Assembly (NCBI GenBank): GCA_017745015.1
Contig: JAGIAF010000027.1
Coordinates: 1-17,732 of the forward strand
Length of the DNA: 17,732 bases
Origin: Bdellovibrio sp.
GTDB taxonomy: Bacteria; Bdellovibrionota; Bdellovibrionia; Bdellovibrionales; Bdellovibrionaceae
Reading direction: 5' to 3'
A program made the position numbers and the translations under genes. Positions 1-8,937 of this stretch are shown here, piece after piece. The notes beneath the pieces were generated by a model. It saw nothing but the letters and a program-made list of their open reading frames with translations. It was not told where the DNA came from and ran no database searches. Numbering within the stretch: the stretch's first letter is position 1; every line of letters begins with the position of its first letter.

Positions 1-3
1 GAG

Positions 4-29
4 TAGGACGGTTTATTCAGCTTGTCCTA
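4..29 (-). terminator. Possible hairpin at the end of the fibre gene
   Basis: TAGGAC (4-9) and GTCCTA (24-29) are inverted repeats. Two further G:T pairs could extend the stem, and the loop is about 10-14 nt. On the minus strand the stem starts at the fibre stop codon. The U-run needed for an intrinsic terminator would lie outside the window, so this is only a candidate. Confidence 0.25.
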
Positions 30-3000
30 TTTGGAGTTAAGTTTTTTTTCGATCGCATCCAGGCGTTTTTTCAATTCAGTATTCTCACGCTCCAGTTTTT
101 GATTCTGTTCTTTCACGGAGGCAATTTCGCGATGAAGAACTTTTGAATCCGAAGACCACTGGGAGTGGAATTCTTTAATCGCATTAATCACAGTATAAAG
201 AAATGCGCTGTAGTTCACGACTTTGATGTCAGTTTCTTTTTTATCCGTCTCGTGAAGCTTAACTGATTTCGTTTCAATCAAGCTTGGAGCGATCTTCTCG
301 ACATCTTGGGCGATCACACCCAACTGATCTTTTTTAGACAGTTCTTCGCCACCAAGGCCATTATATTTGAATGACTTTGGTTGCAGACCCAGCACCACAT
401 CCAAACCCAAGTTAAAGGGCTTGATATCTTTTTTCAGACGAATATCTGAAGAACATGTGCCAGAGGCAATGCCTGCAGAAGTTCTCACGCAGGTAGTTGT
501 GGAGATATCCCCTTGCACACTGAGCGGATACGTTGGAGCGAAAGAGGAACCTGCGCCAGGGATCGCAACATAGCGATTGGAACCAATACGAATTCCTTCA
601 TAGGTTCCGGCGCCAGAGTTAACACTCATAACCAAGCGTGTTTTGTAGGAGGTTGCAAAAGAGTCCTCAGTGATGGCTTGGATGACAGCGCCCGATTGGA
701 AGCCCGAACCCGTTCCGCCTTGGAAAGTAAAGCTACCAATAGACACGCTATTAGCAATGGCTGTTGGTGAAGCCACAGTTCCCTGCGAGTGACGGAGGAA
801 GAATGCTGGCGTTGGTGAGCCAGCGGCACCACTGTAAGTTGTCATGTACATATCATCGTAAGCATCCGTATTGTTATTATTTAAAATTTCAAAAACGCCT
901 GTTGGAGAAGTCGTGTTAAGACCGATGGAGCCCGTTGCAGAAACCGTTAAGCGCGGAATATCAGAAGTGATTAAATGCAATGGAGCCGCATTGCCAGTGC
1001 CCACACCCATGTTTGCGGCTGTCAGGCTCGAGGTGTAAGAGCGCAGGACAACGGAATCTGCTTTGGGAATTGAACTAGCTCCCCAGTTGCCAGTCACTCC
1101 TGATCCATAAGAGATAAGTTGTATGGCCGCACTATTAGACTCGACATCGAGGGCCGAGGCCGCTGGATCGCCAGTTCCATTGTTTCTAATAAGTACAGCG
1201 GTATCCGTGTTTTGATCGGTTTGAACATGGAGAGTTTTTCCCGGAGTTAAAATGGCCGAGCTATTACCCATACCTATCCATCCAGCATCGGAGATCACCA
1301 TCTTAGTAGAGGTTGTGGTTGTACCGGCTTGAGTTGTGTCGAATTGAATTTTCGTGCCTTGATTCGTTGCTGACATATTCTCTGCGGCATAGAAATTAAC
1401 GGCCGTGCGACCGCCCGTTTGAAAACCAGAGGCACCCAGATAACCTTGGGCTGATACTTGCCCAATAAGATCTCCGGCTACGACTGCTGTCGGGCTGGCT
1501 TTGCTGCCCTTAGCGCGCAAGAAAGCAAGCGTTGGAAGTTCTGTGTCTGAATATGTCACGGCACCAAAGCGTCCCGAAGGAGAAGTGCCTTGGCCTTCTA
1601 CAAGAAGACCGACTCGATTTGGCCAAACTGCTGCCGCAGGAACTTGCAAAGCGATGTGCAAAGGAACTGCTGGTGCATTTGTCCCTAAACCTGTGTAACC
1701 AGTAGAGAGCATACGAAGTCGCTCGGTCAGGTTGGTTGTATCAGTGCCATTATTTAAATTGATGACAAAGTTACCTGGAGTTGCCCCAGAGGACCAATTG
1801 GATTCCGCATCGAAGTGCACGAAGCCCGCCGTTACGGATGTACCCGAAGTATCAATAACAGCTGAGGAACCAAAGTTACCCAATATATCTAGGGCGAGCA
1901 CCGGAGAGTAATTTGTTTCTGAAGTGCCGCGATTTTTCAATGTCCAAAAACTGCCGCCGGCAGAGTGCGCTCCATAGCGAGTAGCATAGATACTCGAATC
2001 CGCAAAGTTGGTTCCCATCACATGCAATCTAGAAATCGGAGACACGGCGCCAATACCCACATTGCCAGAGGTATCGAAAGTCATACGTGTCACACTGTTT
2101 GTCAGGATGCTCAATTTATTTGAATCCGTTGTACCTAAAGTCGCTGCGGCAGCAAACGCATTCCCACCATTGACATAAACACCTGCCGCTCCCGTTTTTG
2201 GAAGATCTGTTGATGCAATTGTTCTAAACGTCGGCGTGCCCGAACCTGCAGCTGGAGCCGCCAAGAATGTCGCTTGAGTTTGTGAGCCAAAAGCAGAACC
2301 CGTAATGGAAATGCTTGAGCAAGTCCAAGTTCCCGTCGGTGAGGAGAACGTCAATGTTTGATTCGCGGTACAGTTCGCAGGCATTTGCGAAGACTTAATT
2401 AGCGAAGAGTTATCTGATAAATCAGTGGAAGCCAAAGTGGAGTTAACCCAAGCCGTGCCATTGTATTTCAAAGACTGCCCAGACGTGAGCGAAGTGATCG
2501 TCAGTGTTGTACCCGCGATTTTCGCAATCGTCGGATTTGGATATGTCCCCGTAAGATCGCCACCCGCTGTAGAAAGACCTAAATTCGCACGAGCCGTCGC
2601 CACGTTGGCAAGATCACTTAAATTATTTGCGGGATTCAGTGGTGTAAATCCTAAAGACGTTTGTTTGTTGTTGAAAGCTGTCCAGTCAGCAGAAGACAGA
2701 TAACCATTCGTCGAACCATTTGCTTGTGAAATCGTGATGTTTGGAGTGTTGCCACCAGAGGAAGAAAGGGGAGAAGACGCGGTGACGGCAGTGACTGTAC
2801 CACCAGATGAATTATCTGCAGCTGGAGCCCAGCTGGTTCCATTGTATTTCAAAACCTGACCAGAAGTTGGTGCCGTGGTGAAATCCAACGCATAACCCTT
2901 AATTTTTCCAACTACGGTGGCACTCTGAGTGCCCGTGACATCACCCGCAAGAGAGCCTGTAAAATTCGCTGCCAGAGACGCGGAACCCACAGCCATGGAA

Positions 3001-4175
3001 GTTTGTGCAGTACACTGCCAACCATTGGTGACATCCCAAACTAAAATTTGCGAAGCCGCACAAGTCAGGGGACGCAAAGTTGAGCCCGTCGTACCATCAG
3101 TTGCAACTAAGCGATTGATTCCGGGATTCGTAAATAATTTAGGAGTGGTGATTGCGCCATCAAGAACTTTTGCCGAGGTGACAGCATTATCAGCAAGCTT
3201 CGACGCATTCACCGCATTGGCTGCAATCGTAGGGCTTGGATAAGATCCGGCCAGATCTCCGCCTGCGGTTGAAAGACCAAGATTGGCTCTTGCCGTCGCA
3301 GCATTTGCAACTTCGCTTAAGTTATTCGCGGGATTTAAAGGCGTATATCCCAGAGCATTTTGTTTTCCGCTGAATGTTACATAATCGCTGTTCGAAAGAA
3401 GACCCGCAGTCACGCCACCTGTTGCAGCAAGAGGAATACTGAGTGTGTGAGTTCCCGAAGAGTGAGCCCAAGTCAATGAACTTCCTGAAGTGTTGACGGT
3501 AAACGAGTGCGACGTCGCCATATCCCCGTTAATACTTTGAATACCTGATCCCGCAGAACCCAATTGGTCTGCGACGCAAGTGAACGTGCCACCTGCAAAT
3601 GTCAGAACTTCTCCGGATCCGCAATTCGCCGAAGGAAGCTGAGTTTTCAAGGCAATATCACTCGCACCTAAAGTTCCCAGTTTTTCGGCTGACAACGAGT
3701 AAGCAGCATAGGGCACAGAGCGAATCACTGAGTCAGGTGAAATAAGCTGCCAACCCGTGCCATCCCAAAAGCTGACACGCAATTTGCGGCCTTCGCCACT
3801 GGTTGCGGGATATGTGGATGATGAGTCGGTGTTGTCGTCGTTAGCACAAGTGTAAGAGCGAGAATTATTAAAGAAGTCCGTCACTTTGGAAGTGCCAACC
3901 GCAGGATACTGGCGTGAACCCGTGCCGATGGAGACATCAAACACACCGCCAGAGTTGCGCATATCAATCCCGGATTTTTGCTCGCGATAGATGACACAAG
4001 AACCATCAGGATTCGTCACTTCAAAGATGAAGGCGACACCGTTGATTTCCAGAGCTTGTCCGTTGGATTTAAGAATACGGCCCTGATAGCTCAACGAGGT
4101 CGTTGAGGCACCAGATGCTAAGGCATAGGCCAGCACTAACAAAACTGCAGAGACGTTCAGAATCAGTTTGTTCAT
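27..4175 (-). CDS. Secreted tail-fibre-like protein with C-terminal S74 intramolecular chaperone
   Basis: 1382 residues, probably a surface-exposed homotrimeric fibre or adhesin. Residues 1 to about 23 are a Sec signal peptide (MNKLILNV then a hydrophobic core ending near ALASGAS). An N-terminal globular region starting SLSYQGRIL follows. Two copies of a tail-fibre module (YTPLNPANNLS ... GGDL.G.YP.PTIA) lie near residues 276-314 and 506-549. About six short repeats of the GnvGIGt.sP..LHV type, typical of trimeric beta-structured fibres, lie between about 700 and 1205. The C-terminus is a Peptidase_S74/endosialidase chaperone domain: SDIRLKKDI places the catalytic Ser1243 and Lys1248 five residues apart, as in autocleaving members. 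The last 40 residues are a heptad-rich coiled coil (about 1340-1382). In this family the chaperone trimerises the fibre and then cuts itself off. No phage genes surround it, so a host surface fibre is preferred over a prophage remnant. Function in adhesion is inferred. There is no Shine-Dalgarno sequence before the ATG. Confidence 0.9.
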   Translation of the reverse strand: MNKLILNVSAVLLVLAYALASGASTTSLSYQGRILKSNGQALEINGVAFIFEVTNPDGSCVIYREQKSGIDMRNSGGVFDVSIGTGSRQYPAVGTSKVTDFFNNSRSYTCANDDNTDSSSTYPATSGEGRKLRVSFWDGTGWQLISPDSVIRSVPYAAYSLSAEKLGTLGASDIALKTQLPSANCGSGEVLTFAGGTFTCVADQLGSAGSGIQSINGDMATSHSFTVNTSGSSLTWAHSSGTHTLSIPLAATGGVTAGLLSNSDYVTFSGKQNALGYTPLNPANNLSEVANAATARANLGLSTAGGDLAGSYPSPTIAANAVNASKLADNAVTSAKVLDGAITTPKLFTNPGINRLVATDGTTGSTLRPLTCAASQILVWDVTNGWQCTAQTSMAVGSASLAANFTGSLAGDVTGTQSATVVGKIKGYALDFTTAPTSGQVLKYNGTSWAPAADNSSGGTVTAVTASSPLSSSGGNTPNITISQANGSTNGYLSSADWTAFNNKQTSLGFTPLNPANNLSDLANVATARANLGLSTAGGDLTGTYPNPTIAKIAGTTLTITSLTSGQSLKYNGTAWVNSTLASTDLSDNSSLIKSSQMPANCTANQTLTFSSPTGTWTCSSISITGSAFGSQTQATFLAAPAAGSGTPTFRTIASTDLPKTGAAGVYVNGGNAFAAAATLGTTDSNKLSILTNSVTRMTFDTSGNVGIGAVSPISRLHVMGTNFADSSIYATRYGAHSAGGSFWTLKNRGTSETNYSPVLALDILGNFGSSAVIDTSGTSVTAGFVHFDAESNWSSGATPGNFVINLNNGTDTTNLTERLRMLSTGYTGLGTNAPAVPLHIALQVPAAAVWPNRVGLLVEGQGTSPSGRFGAVTYSDTELPTLAFLRAKGSKASPTAVVAGDLIGQVSAQGYLGASGFQTGGRTAVNFYAAENMSATNQGTKIQFDTTQAGTTTTSTKMVISDAGWIGMGNSSAILTPGKTLHVQTDQNTDTAVLIRNNGTGDPAASALDVESNSAAIQLISYGSGVTGNWGASSIPKADSVVLRSYTSSLTAANMGVGTGNAAPLHLITSDIPRLTVSATGSIGLNTTSPTGVFEILNNNNTDAYDDMYMTTYSGAAGSPTPAFFLRHSQGTVASPTAIANSVSIGSFTFQGGTGSGFQSGAVIQAITEDSFATSYKTRLVMSVNSGAGTYEGIRIGSNRYVAIPGAGSSFAPTYPLSVQGDISTTTCVRTSAGIASGTCSSDIRLKKDIKPFNLGLDVVLGLQPKSFKYNGLGGEELSKKDQLGVIAQDVEKIAPSLIETKSVKLHETDKKETDIKVVNYSAFLYTVINAIKEFHSQWSSDSKVLHREIASVKEQNQKLERENTELKKRLDAIEKKLNSK

Positions 4176-4181
4176 ATCTGA

Positions 4182-4187
4182 ATTATC
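4182..4187 (-). promoter_or_regulatory. Candidate -10 box of the fibre gene (possible leaderless start)
   Basis: On the minus strand GATAAT, five of six matches to TATAAT, ends 6 nt before the ATG at 4175. Transcription would start at or next to the ATG, which fits the lack of any Shine-Dalgarno sequence. No good -35 is seen at 17 bp. The gene may instead be read through from the lipoprotein gene 77 bp upstream, since no convincing terminator lies between them. Confidence 0.35.
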
Positions 4188-4252
4188 GGAGAGTTGGAGG
4201 AAATGCTTGAGTGAAGATGCCTCAGGTTGGGCCGTGATTTGGATTTTGTAAC

Positions 4253-7200
4253 TTATTGAAAGATCCAGTTTGTGACATCAACAGGAGTGAGCCAGCTTCT
4301 AAAAACACTCTCATCTCCAATTGTAGAATGGGTCGCATTACCCCAGCATCTCAATGCGCCGGATGCAATTCCGCAAGCAGCGGTGCCTCCAATCGCGAAA
4401 CTCTGGTAAGGGCCCAAGGGCTCGGTCACTGGTTGCGGAGAGCCTATCGCAGTTGATGAGGAGCCAAGCATTCCGTCATTGTAAGATCCCCAGCATTTCA
4501 GAACGCCACCTATAGTTTGGGCACATCCACCTTTAGGTCCGATTGAAAGCTTGGCATATTTTGTTCCCGCATCGACTTGAGTCGGCTTCGTCGCGGATGT
4601 TGTTCCAAGGCCGATGGCGCCAACGGATCCATAACCCCAACAATAAAGATCGTTGGCAGAGGAGATCGCGCAGGAGATGTTTTCACCGGCGCCCACATCA
4701 ATCCATGTTGTTGGTATTCCCGAGACAGGTTCTATGACGATGGGTGTATTTTGTTGAACACCGGAAGCGCCATTACCCACGCAGCCGTTGGCATTGGAGC
4801 CCCAGCAAAGAAGTTTATCATCGCTGCGAAGAGCGCAGGCGTGGGAACTTCCAACTTTCACTTTTTTGTAGGTGTTTGGCGAGTCTACCAATGTCGGTGC
4901 GGGTATTTGGGAAAATGCAGCCACTTGACCTAGTTGTCCCAGGTTGCCTTCACCCCAACAGTAAAGTTTTGAATCCAGTGTGATTGCGCAAGACGAAGTT
5001 TTACCCATGCCCATAGTGCTGAACGATAAGTTGCCGGAAACTTTTGAAGGCAGAACTTTTTTGCCATTGGAGGTGTTGTCACCTAGGCGTCCATTTGTGG
5101 CATCACCCCAGCAGTAAGCCAGGTTGTCTTCACGGATTCCGCAGACGTTGGATTCATTTGCATAGATTTTGATATACTTTTTGCCGGAATCGATGACGAT
5201 GGGGCTTGTTCTTGATAAGACAGAACCATCACCCACGGAATAAAGGCCATCTGAATCTGAGCCCCAACATTTCAAAGTGCCGTCAGTGGTGATGCCACAG
5301 TTAAAACTTTTTCCCGGGGCAATTGCACTGTAACTTTCCATAGGGTCGACTGATGTTGGCAGGCGATTTTTCAGAGTTGTATTGTCGCCGAGATAACCTT
5401 CATCCACCTCACCCCAACATTTAAGACGGTTGTTCGTAGTGATGCCACAACTGATTCCGCTTCCCCCAGAGGCAGTCAGGTAGCTTTCAGAGGCATCGAT
5501 GTCCGTTGGAACGTTTTTCTTAAGTGTGGTGCCATCACCAAGAGCTGTTCCCGCGGATACGGAGGAGATATTTGCTTGCCCCCAACATTGAAGTTTATCT
5601 GTTGAAGTGATCGCGCAAATATGGTTGCGGCCACTAACAATTTTCTTATAGGTTTTGCCCCCGCTGACTTTAGTGCCAGGAGTATTTGTGTTGGTGTAGT
5701 TGCCGATGCCATTGCCGCCATCTTGGCCAAAGCCCCAGCAGTAAATCTCATCATTAAGATCCATAGCGCAGGTGTTAGTCTCTTGAGTTGCGACGGTTTT
5801 GTAAGTGCCAGATACTTTTATTGGAGTGGTTTCATTGGATGATGTGTAGCCGACACCCATCTGTCCCCAAGAGTTTAAACCTACACAGCGAAGCTCGTTA
5901 TTGGCATCTACCACACAAAGAGTCGTCTTTAAATCGAGATCCCTATATGGTGTCATTCCGAAGCCCGCCATGGTTGTGGGGCTGCCATAAGTTCCAGAGC
6001 CAGGAACATTTCCCCAACATTTCAATTCGCCGGTTGTAGTAAGGCCGCAGCTGCCATTATATCCCACCACAACTTTTGCATAAGAAGTCGTTCCATCCAC
6101 AGTCGCTGGATTGGGTTTATTAATAAAAGATGTTCCTTGGCCTGCAGGTAAGTCCATGCCCCAGCAGCGAAGTTGATGAGCCGTCGTAATACCACAAGTT
6201 GCCGCTAGACTGGTTGATACAGAAAGGTATTTATAAGAGGAATCAATCAGAACTGGAGTGGTTTGGTTAACAGTAGTTCCATTGCCAACTTGTCCACGAC
6301 TGTTTGCTCCCCAGCAGTATAAAGACTGAGTGCTATCAATCAAACATTTGGTCTCATAACCGTTAGAGACATAAACAGGTTCGGGACGGACAGCGCCATC
6401 GACATCTTTAATTAAAAAACGAGTTTGATAAACTGAAGTGAATCTTAAAGCCGGGGAGTTTGGATAATACAGATTTACTTGCAACCACTTATTAGTAGTG
6501 GAGCCTGTGTTATGAATAAGATTGAAATTAACGGTCGCCGTCGTTTGTCCCGCAGGAATGGTCACGGATCCCGCAGTTAAATCATGGTCCACTCCCGTAA
6601 GAGCTGTACCGACAATACGATAATAGATTTTTGCCGCATAAGGTTTCGTTGCGGACATGGTGATATTAAAGGACTGCGTGGCGCCGTCATCTTCGTTGAC
6701 CAAGGTTTCTTTTTTATTGATTGAGACATCGCTGGGAACATTGTCGTAGTAAGTCGTCGTTGCTGCAATCGCCGTATTTGGTAAGTTCACATTGTTGGTC
6801 ACCTTTCCTGCTGCTAAAGCCACAACCACAGGTCCTGTTCCGAAGGGAATAACTTTGAGTGTAAAGGTTTTGTTATCAGATGTCGTCAGTTGACCAAAGC
6901 TATTACTCCAGTTTGTTGCAGTAAAGCTTGTCGACGTCAGTCCATTTACGACTTCATTAAAGCGAATTGTGAATGTCGTCGGAGATTCAAATACATAATC
7001 TCCCGCGTCCGCGGTAATTGTGCCCACTGGAGGAGTCGTATCATATTCACTGCTCACGGTATTCGACGCCACATTGGTGTTGCCAGCCGCGTCTTGTAAA
7101 GCACCGGCAGAAACAACTGCAGAGAACGGTCCTTCAACAATGGGAGTGATGGAAAGAGTGTAGGATATGCCTGATCCAGAAATAGATGCGGTGGCATTCG

Positions 7201-8857
7201 TCAAAGTCACTTTGGTCAAATTGAAAGTCACGGCCTCACTTAAAGTGACAGTGACTGAGCGAGGAGGATTTCCGACATTACCACCTGTATAAGCTGGAAT
7301 TGCTGACAACGTGACAGTGGGAGCTGTCGTATCATAAGTAAAGCCTAATGTAGCTGAAGCGGTGTTGGCTCTTCCGGCGAGATCTTCAAAAGTTCCCACA
7401 TCCACTGTTGCAGACACCGCACCCTGTCCGCTGGGAGTCAGATCTGCTGTATAATGAGTCTCATCGACCTTAGTGAAATTTGAAAGTGTTCCATTCACCG
7501 CAGTGATGTCGCCAACAACAAATCCAGTCACAGCTTCAGAGAATGTAAAGCTCAAGGGAATCGGAGAAATATGGGTGTTGCTCGCAGAAGACGATAAGAT
7601 CACGACCGTTGGAACGGCGGAGTCGTATATGCTGGTTTCTGTGCTGGATGCTTGAGAGGTATTGCCCCATTTATCGGTGGCCGCGCTGTCTTTAACTTGC
7701 AGTGAATAAGAACCTTGTGCTGTGGGATACAACGTAACGATATAGCTTGCGCCGACACCGGTGATGATCGCAGTGGCATTCGTTAAGTTGAGATCCGCCG
7801 TTGTGAAGCCGGTAACAGACTCGCTGAATGTCACTGTGACATCGACTGACGTTGCGCTACTCCAAGTGGGCAGTGAACTCAAAGTGACTGTCGGGCGAAT
7901 ATTGTTGTAATCAGTAGAGAATGTGCTCGTTTCTGTGTTTGCGAGTCCCAGAGTGTCTTCGTAAGCGCCTGCCGCGATATTTAGACTCACAGCTCCTACG
8001 GCGGTAGGTGTTACCGTCGCCGTAGAGTGAGTATCGTCAACTTTCGTTAATGCACTCATCGTTCCGTTAGTCACAGACACATCAGCGGTTGTGAAGTTCG
8101 CAACTGCCTCAGATGTTGTGAAGGTCACAGGAATAGATGACAAGTTTGTGTAACTTCCCGCAGTGGAAGAAATCGTAAGAGTGGGTGCCGCTTGGTTGTA
8201 TTGCCAAGACACCCTATTTGAAACTGTGTTTTTGTTGCCCGCTTTGTCGGGAACGACATCTGCTGGCAGCGTGATGCTCACATCACCTTCAGCAGTAGCT
8301 TTCATATGAATGGTAAAATTTTGTCCTGATCCAGTGATGGACGTGATGGTCCCGTTTGTGACATTGAATGCAGAAGCGGGCAAGCTCGGCAAATCTTCAT
8401 CTGATTGGAAAGAGATGCTGACCGCATCTGTGTTTGAAAGAGAACCGAAAGTTCCACTGATTGTGACTTGCGGTTTGGCGCGGTCCATGGTTACGGAGAG
8501 GGCATCGGTGGCCACACTGGACGCGCCGTTGGATCCAAGCAGCGTGCGAATCGAAACCACGCCATCAGAAGTTGGGTCGACCATGATGTCGAAGTGCCCC
8601 GGCGATGTTTCCGTAATAGAGAGAATGGTACCGTTGGTAACATTAAAATCACCCTGTGTTGGGATGACTCCAGAATTCAGGTTGTCGATAAATTGAACCG
8701 GCCATGGGTGAACGTTCGTATAGCCGGTGTAAAGTGAAGTTAATGTAAAATCAGTCGGCTGAGTCGACGCATTCCCTGAAATCGATAATTTCAGGGAACA
8801 CGCACTCATAAATAATACAGTTAGAAGGCAAAAACATACAAAAACTAACTTGATCAT
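4253..8857 (-). CDS. Giant lipoprotein: 7 Ig-like repeats, Calx-beta-like domain, 14 RCC1 repeats
   Basis: About 1534 residues from the ATG at 8857. A GTG three codons upstream (8866) is also open; ATG is preferred because GTGA precedes it by 5 nt and nothing like a ribosome site precedes the GTG. The N-terminus is a type II signal peptide ending LFMSAC, so Cys20 is the likely lipidated residue. Residues of about 25-705 hold seven bacterial Ig-like repeats of about 97 residues (motifs FSEAVTGF, VTNGT, AG.. D.AGN). Residues of about 708-820 resemble a Calx-beta domain (VNEDDGATQSFNITMS ... IPAGQTTATVNFNL). From about 825 to the end there are 14 RCC1-type repeats with the signature C-x9-CWG followed by a Gly-rich turn (for example CWGANSRGQVGNGTT). 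RCC1 folds as a seven-bladed propeller, so 14 repeats suggest two propellers. The paired cysteines suggest one disulfide per blade, consistent with an exported protein. Binding partner unknown; a surface adhesion or recognition role is inference. The fibre gene follows after 77 bp. Confidence 0.88.
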   Translation of the reverse strand: MIKLVFVCFCLLTVLFMSACSLKLSISGNASTQPTDFTLTSLYTGYTNVHPWPVQFIDNLNSGVIPTQGDFNVTNGTILSITETSPGHFDIMVDPTSDGVVSIRTLLGSNGASSVATDALSVTMDRAKPQVTISGTFGSLSNTDAVSISFQSDEDLPSLPASAFNVTNGTITSITGSGQNFTIHMKATAEGDVSITLPADVVPDKAGNKNTVSNRVSWQYNQAAPTLTISSTAGSYTNLSSIPVTFTTSEAVANFTTADVSVTNGTMSALTKVDDTHSTATVTPTAVGAVSLNIAAGAYEDTLGLANTETSTFSTDYNNIRPTVTLSSLPTWSSATSVDVTVTFSESVTGFTTADLNLTNATAIITGVGASYIVTLYPTAQGSYSLQVKDSAATDKWGNTSQASSTETSIYDSAVPTVVILSSSASNTHISPIPLSFTFSEAVTGFVVGDITAVNGTLSNFTKVDETHYTADLTPSGQGAVSATVDVGTFEDLAGRANTASATLGFTYDTTAPTVTLSAIPAYTGGNVGNPPRSVTVTLSEAVTFNLTKVTLTNATASISGSGISYTLSITPIVEGPFSAVVSAGALQDAAGNTNVASNTVSSEYDTTPPVGTITADAGDYVFESPTTFTIRFNEVVNGLTSTSFTATNWSNSFGQLTTSDNKTFTLKVIPFGTGPVVVALAAGKVTNNVNLPNTAIAATTTYYDNVPSDVSINKKETLVNEDDGATQSFNITMSATKPYAAKIYYRIVGTALTGVDHDLTAGSVTIPAGQTTATVNFNLIHNTGSTTNKWLQVNLYYPNSPALRFTSVYQTRFLIKDVDGAVRPEPVYVSNGYETKCLIDSTQSLYCWGANSRGQVGNGTTVNQTTPVLIDSSYKYLSVSTSLAATCGITTAHQLRCWGMDLPAGQGTSFINKPNPATVDGTTSYAKVVVGYNGSCGLTTTGELKCWGNVPGSGTYGSPTTMAGFGMTPYRDLDLKTTLCVVDANNELRCVGLNSWGQMGVGYTSSNETTPIKVSGTYKTVATQETNTCAMDLNDEIYCWGFGQDGGNGIGNYTNTNTPGTKVSGGKTYKKIVSGRNHICAITSTDKLQCWGQANISSVSAGTALGDGTTLKKNVPTDIDASESYLTASGGSGISCGITTNNRLKCWGEVDEGYLGDNTTLKNRLPTSVDPMESYSAIAPGKSFNCGITTDGTLKCWGSDSDGLYSVGDGSVLSRTSPIVIDSGKKYIKIYANESNVCGIREDNLAYCWGDATNGRLGDNTSNGKKVLPSKVSGNLSFSTMGMGKTSSCAITLDSKLYCWGEGNLGQLGQVAAFSQIPAPTLVDSPNTYKKVKVGSSHACALRSDDKLLCWGSNANGCVGNGASGVQQNTPIVIEPVSGIPTTWIDVGAGENISCAISSANDLYCWGYGSVGAIGLGTTSATKPTQVDAGTKYAKLSIGPKGGCAQTIGGVLKCWGSYNDGMLGSSSTAIGSPQPVTEPLGPYQSFAIGGTAACGIASGALRCWGNATHSTIGDESVFRSWLTPVDVTNWIFQ

Positions 8858-8913
8858 CTGTCTCACTATTCGGCAAAAAACGGAGAAGTATTAGGTAGTT
8901 AATCTGATTTTGC

Positions 8914-8937
8914 GACTCCATTCACATTATTGGAGTC
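8914..8937. promoter_or_regulatory. Inverted repeat between divergent lipoprotein and regulator genes
   Basis: GACTCCA (8914-8920) and TGGAGTC (8931-8937) form a perfect 7-bp dyad with a 10-bp gap. With one bulged A it extends by a further TGC/GCA at the outer ends (8911-8941). It sits near the middle of the 119-bp divergent region, 49 bp from the regulator ATG and 57 bp from the lipoprotein ATG. There is no gene end nearby, so a terminator is unlikely and an operator for the adjacent regulator or another factor is the simplest reading. Binding is not shown. Confidence 0.45.

Noticed and set aside
27..4175. Fibre gene as part of a prophage tail cluster
   Set aside because: It has a Sec signal peptide and no phage structural, lysis, integrase or packaging gene is nearby.
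4176..4252. Terminator between the lipoprotein and fibre genes
   Set aside because: Only a 4-bp TGAG/CTCA pairing without a U-run was seen.
4253..6400. RCC1 repeats as evidence of a Ran-type nucleotide exchange factor or recent eukaryotic gene transfer
   Set aside because: Cys-rich RCC1 repeats are common in exported bacterial proteins, and the signal peptide and Ig repeats point to a surface role.
8310..8737. Plus-strand open frames within the lipoprotein gene
   Set aside because: They are antisense to the Ig repeats, overlap one another and lack ribosome sites.
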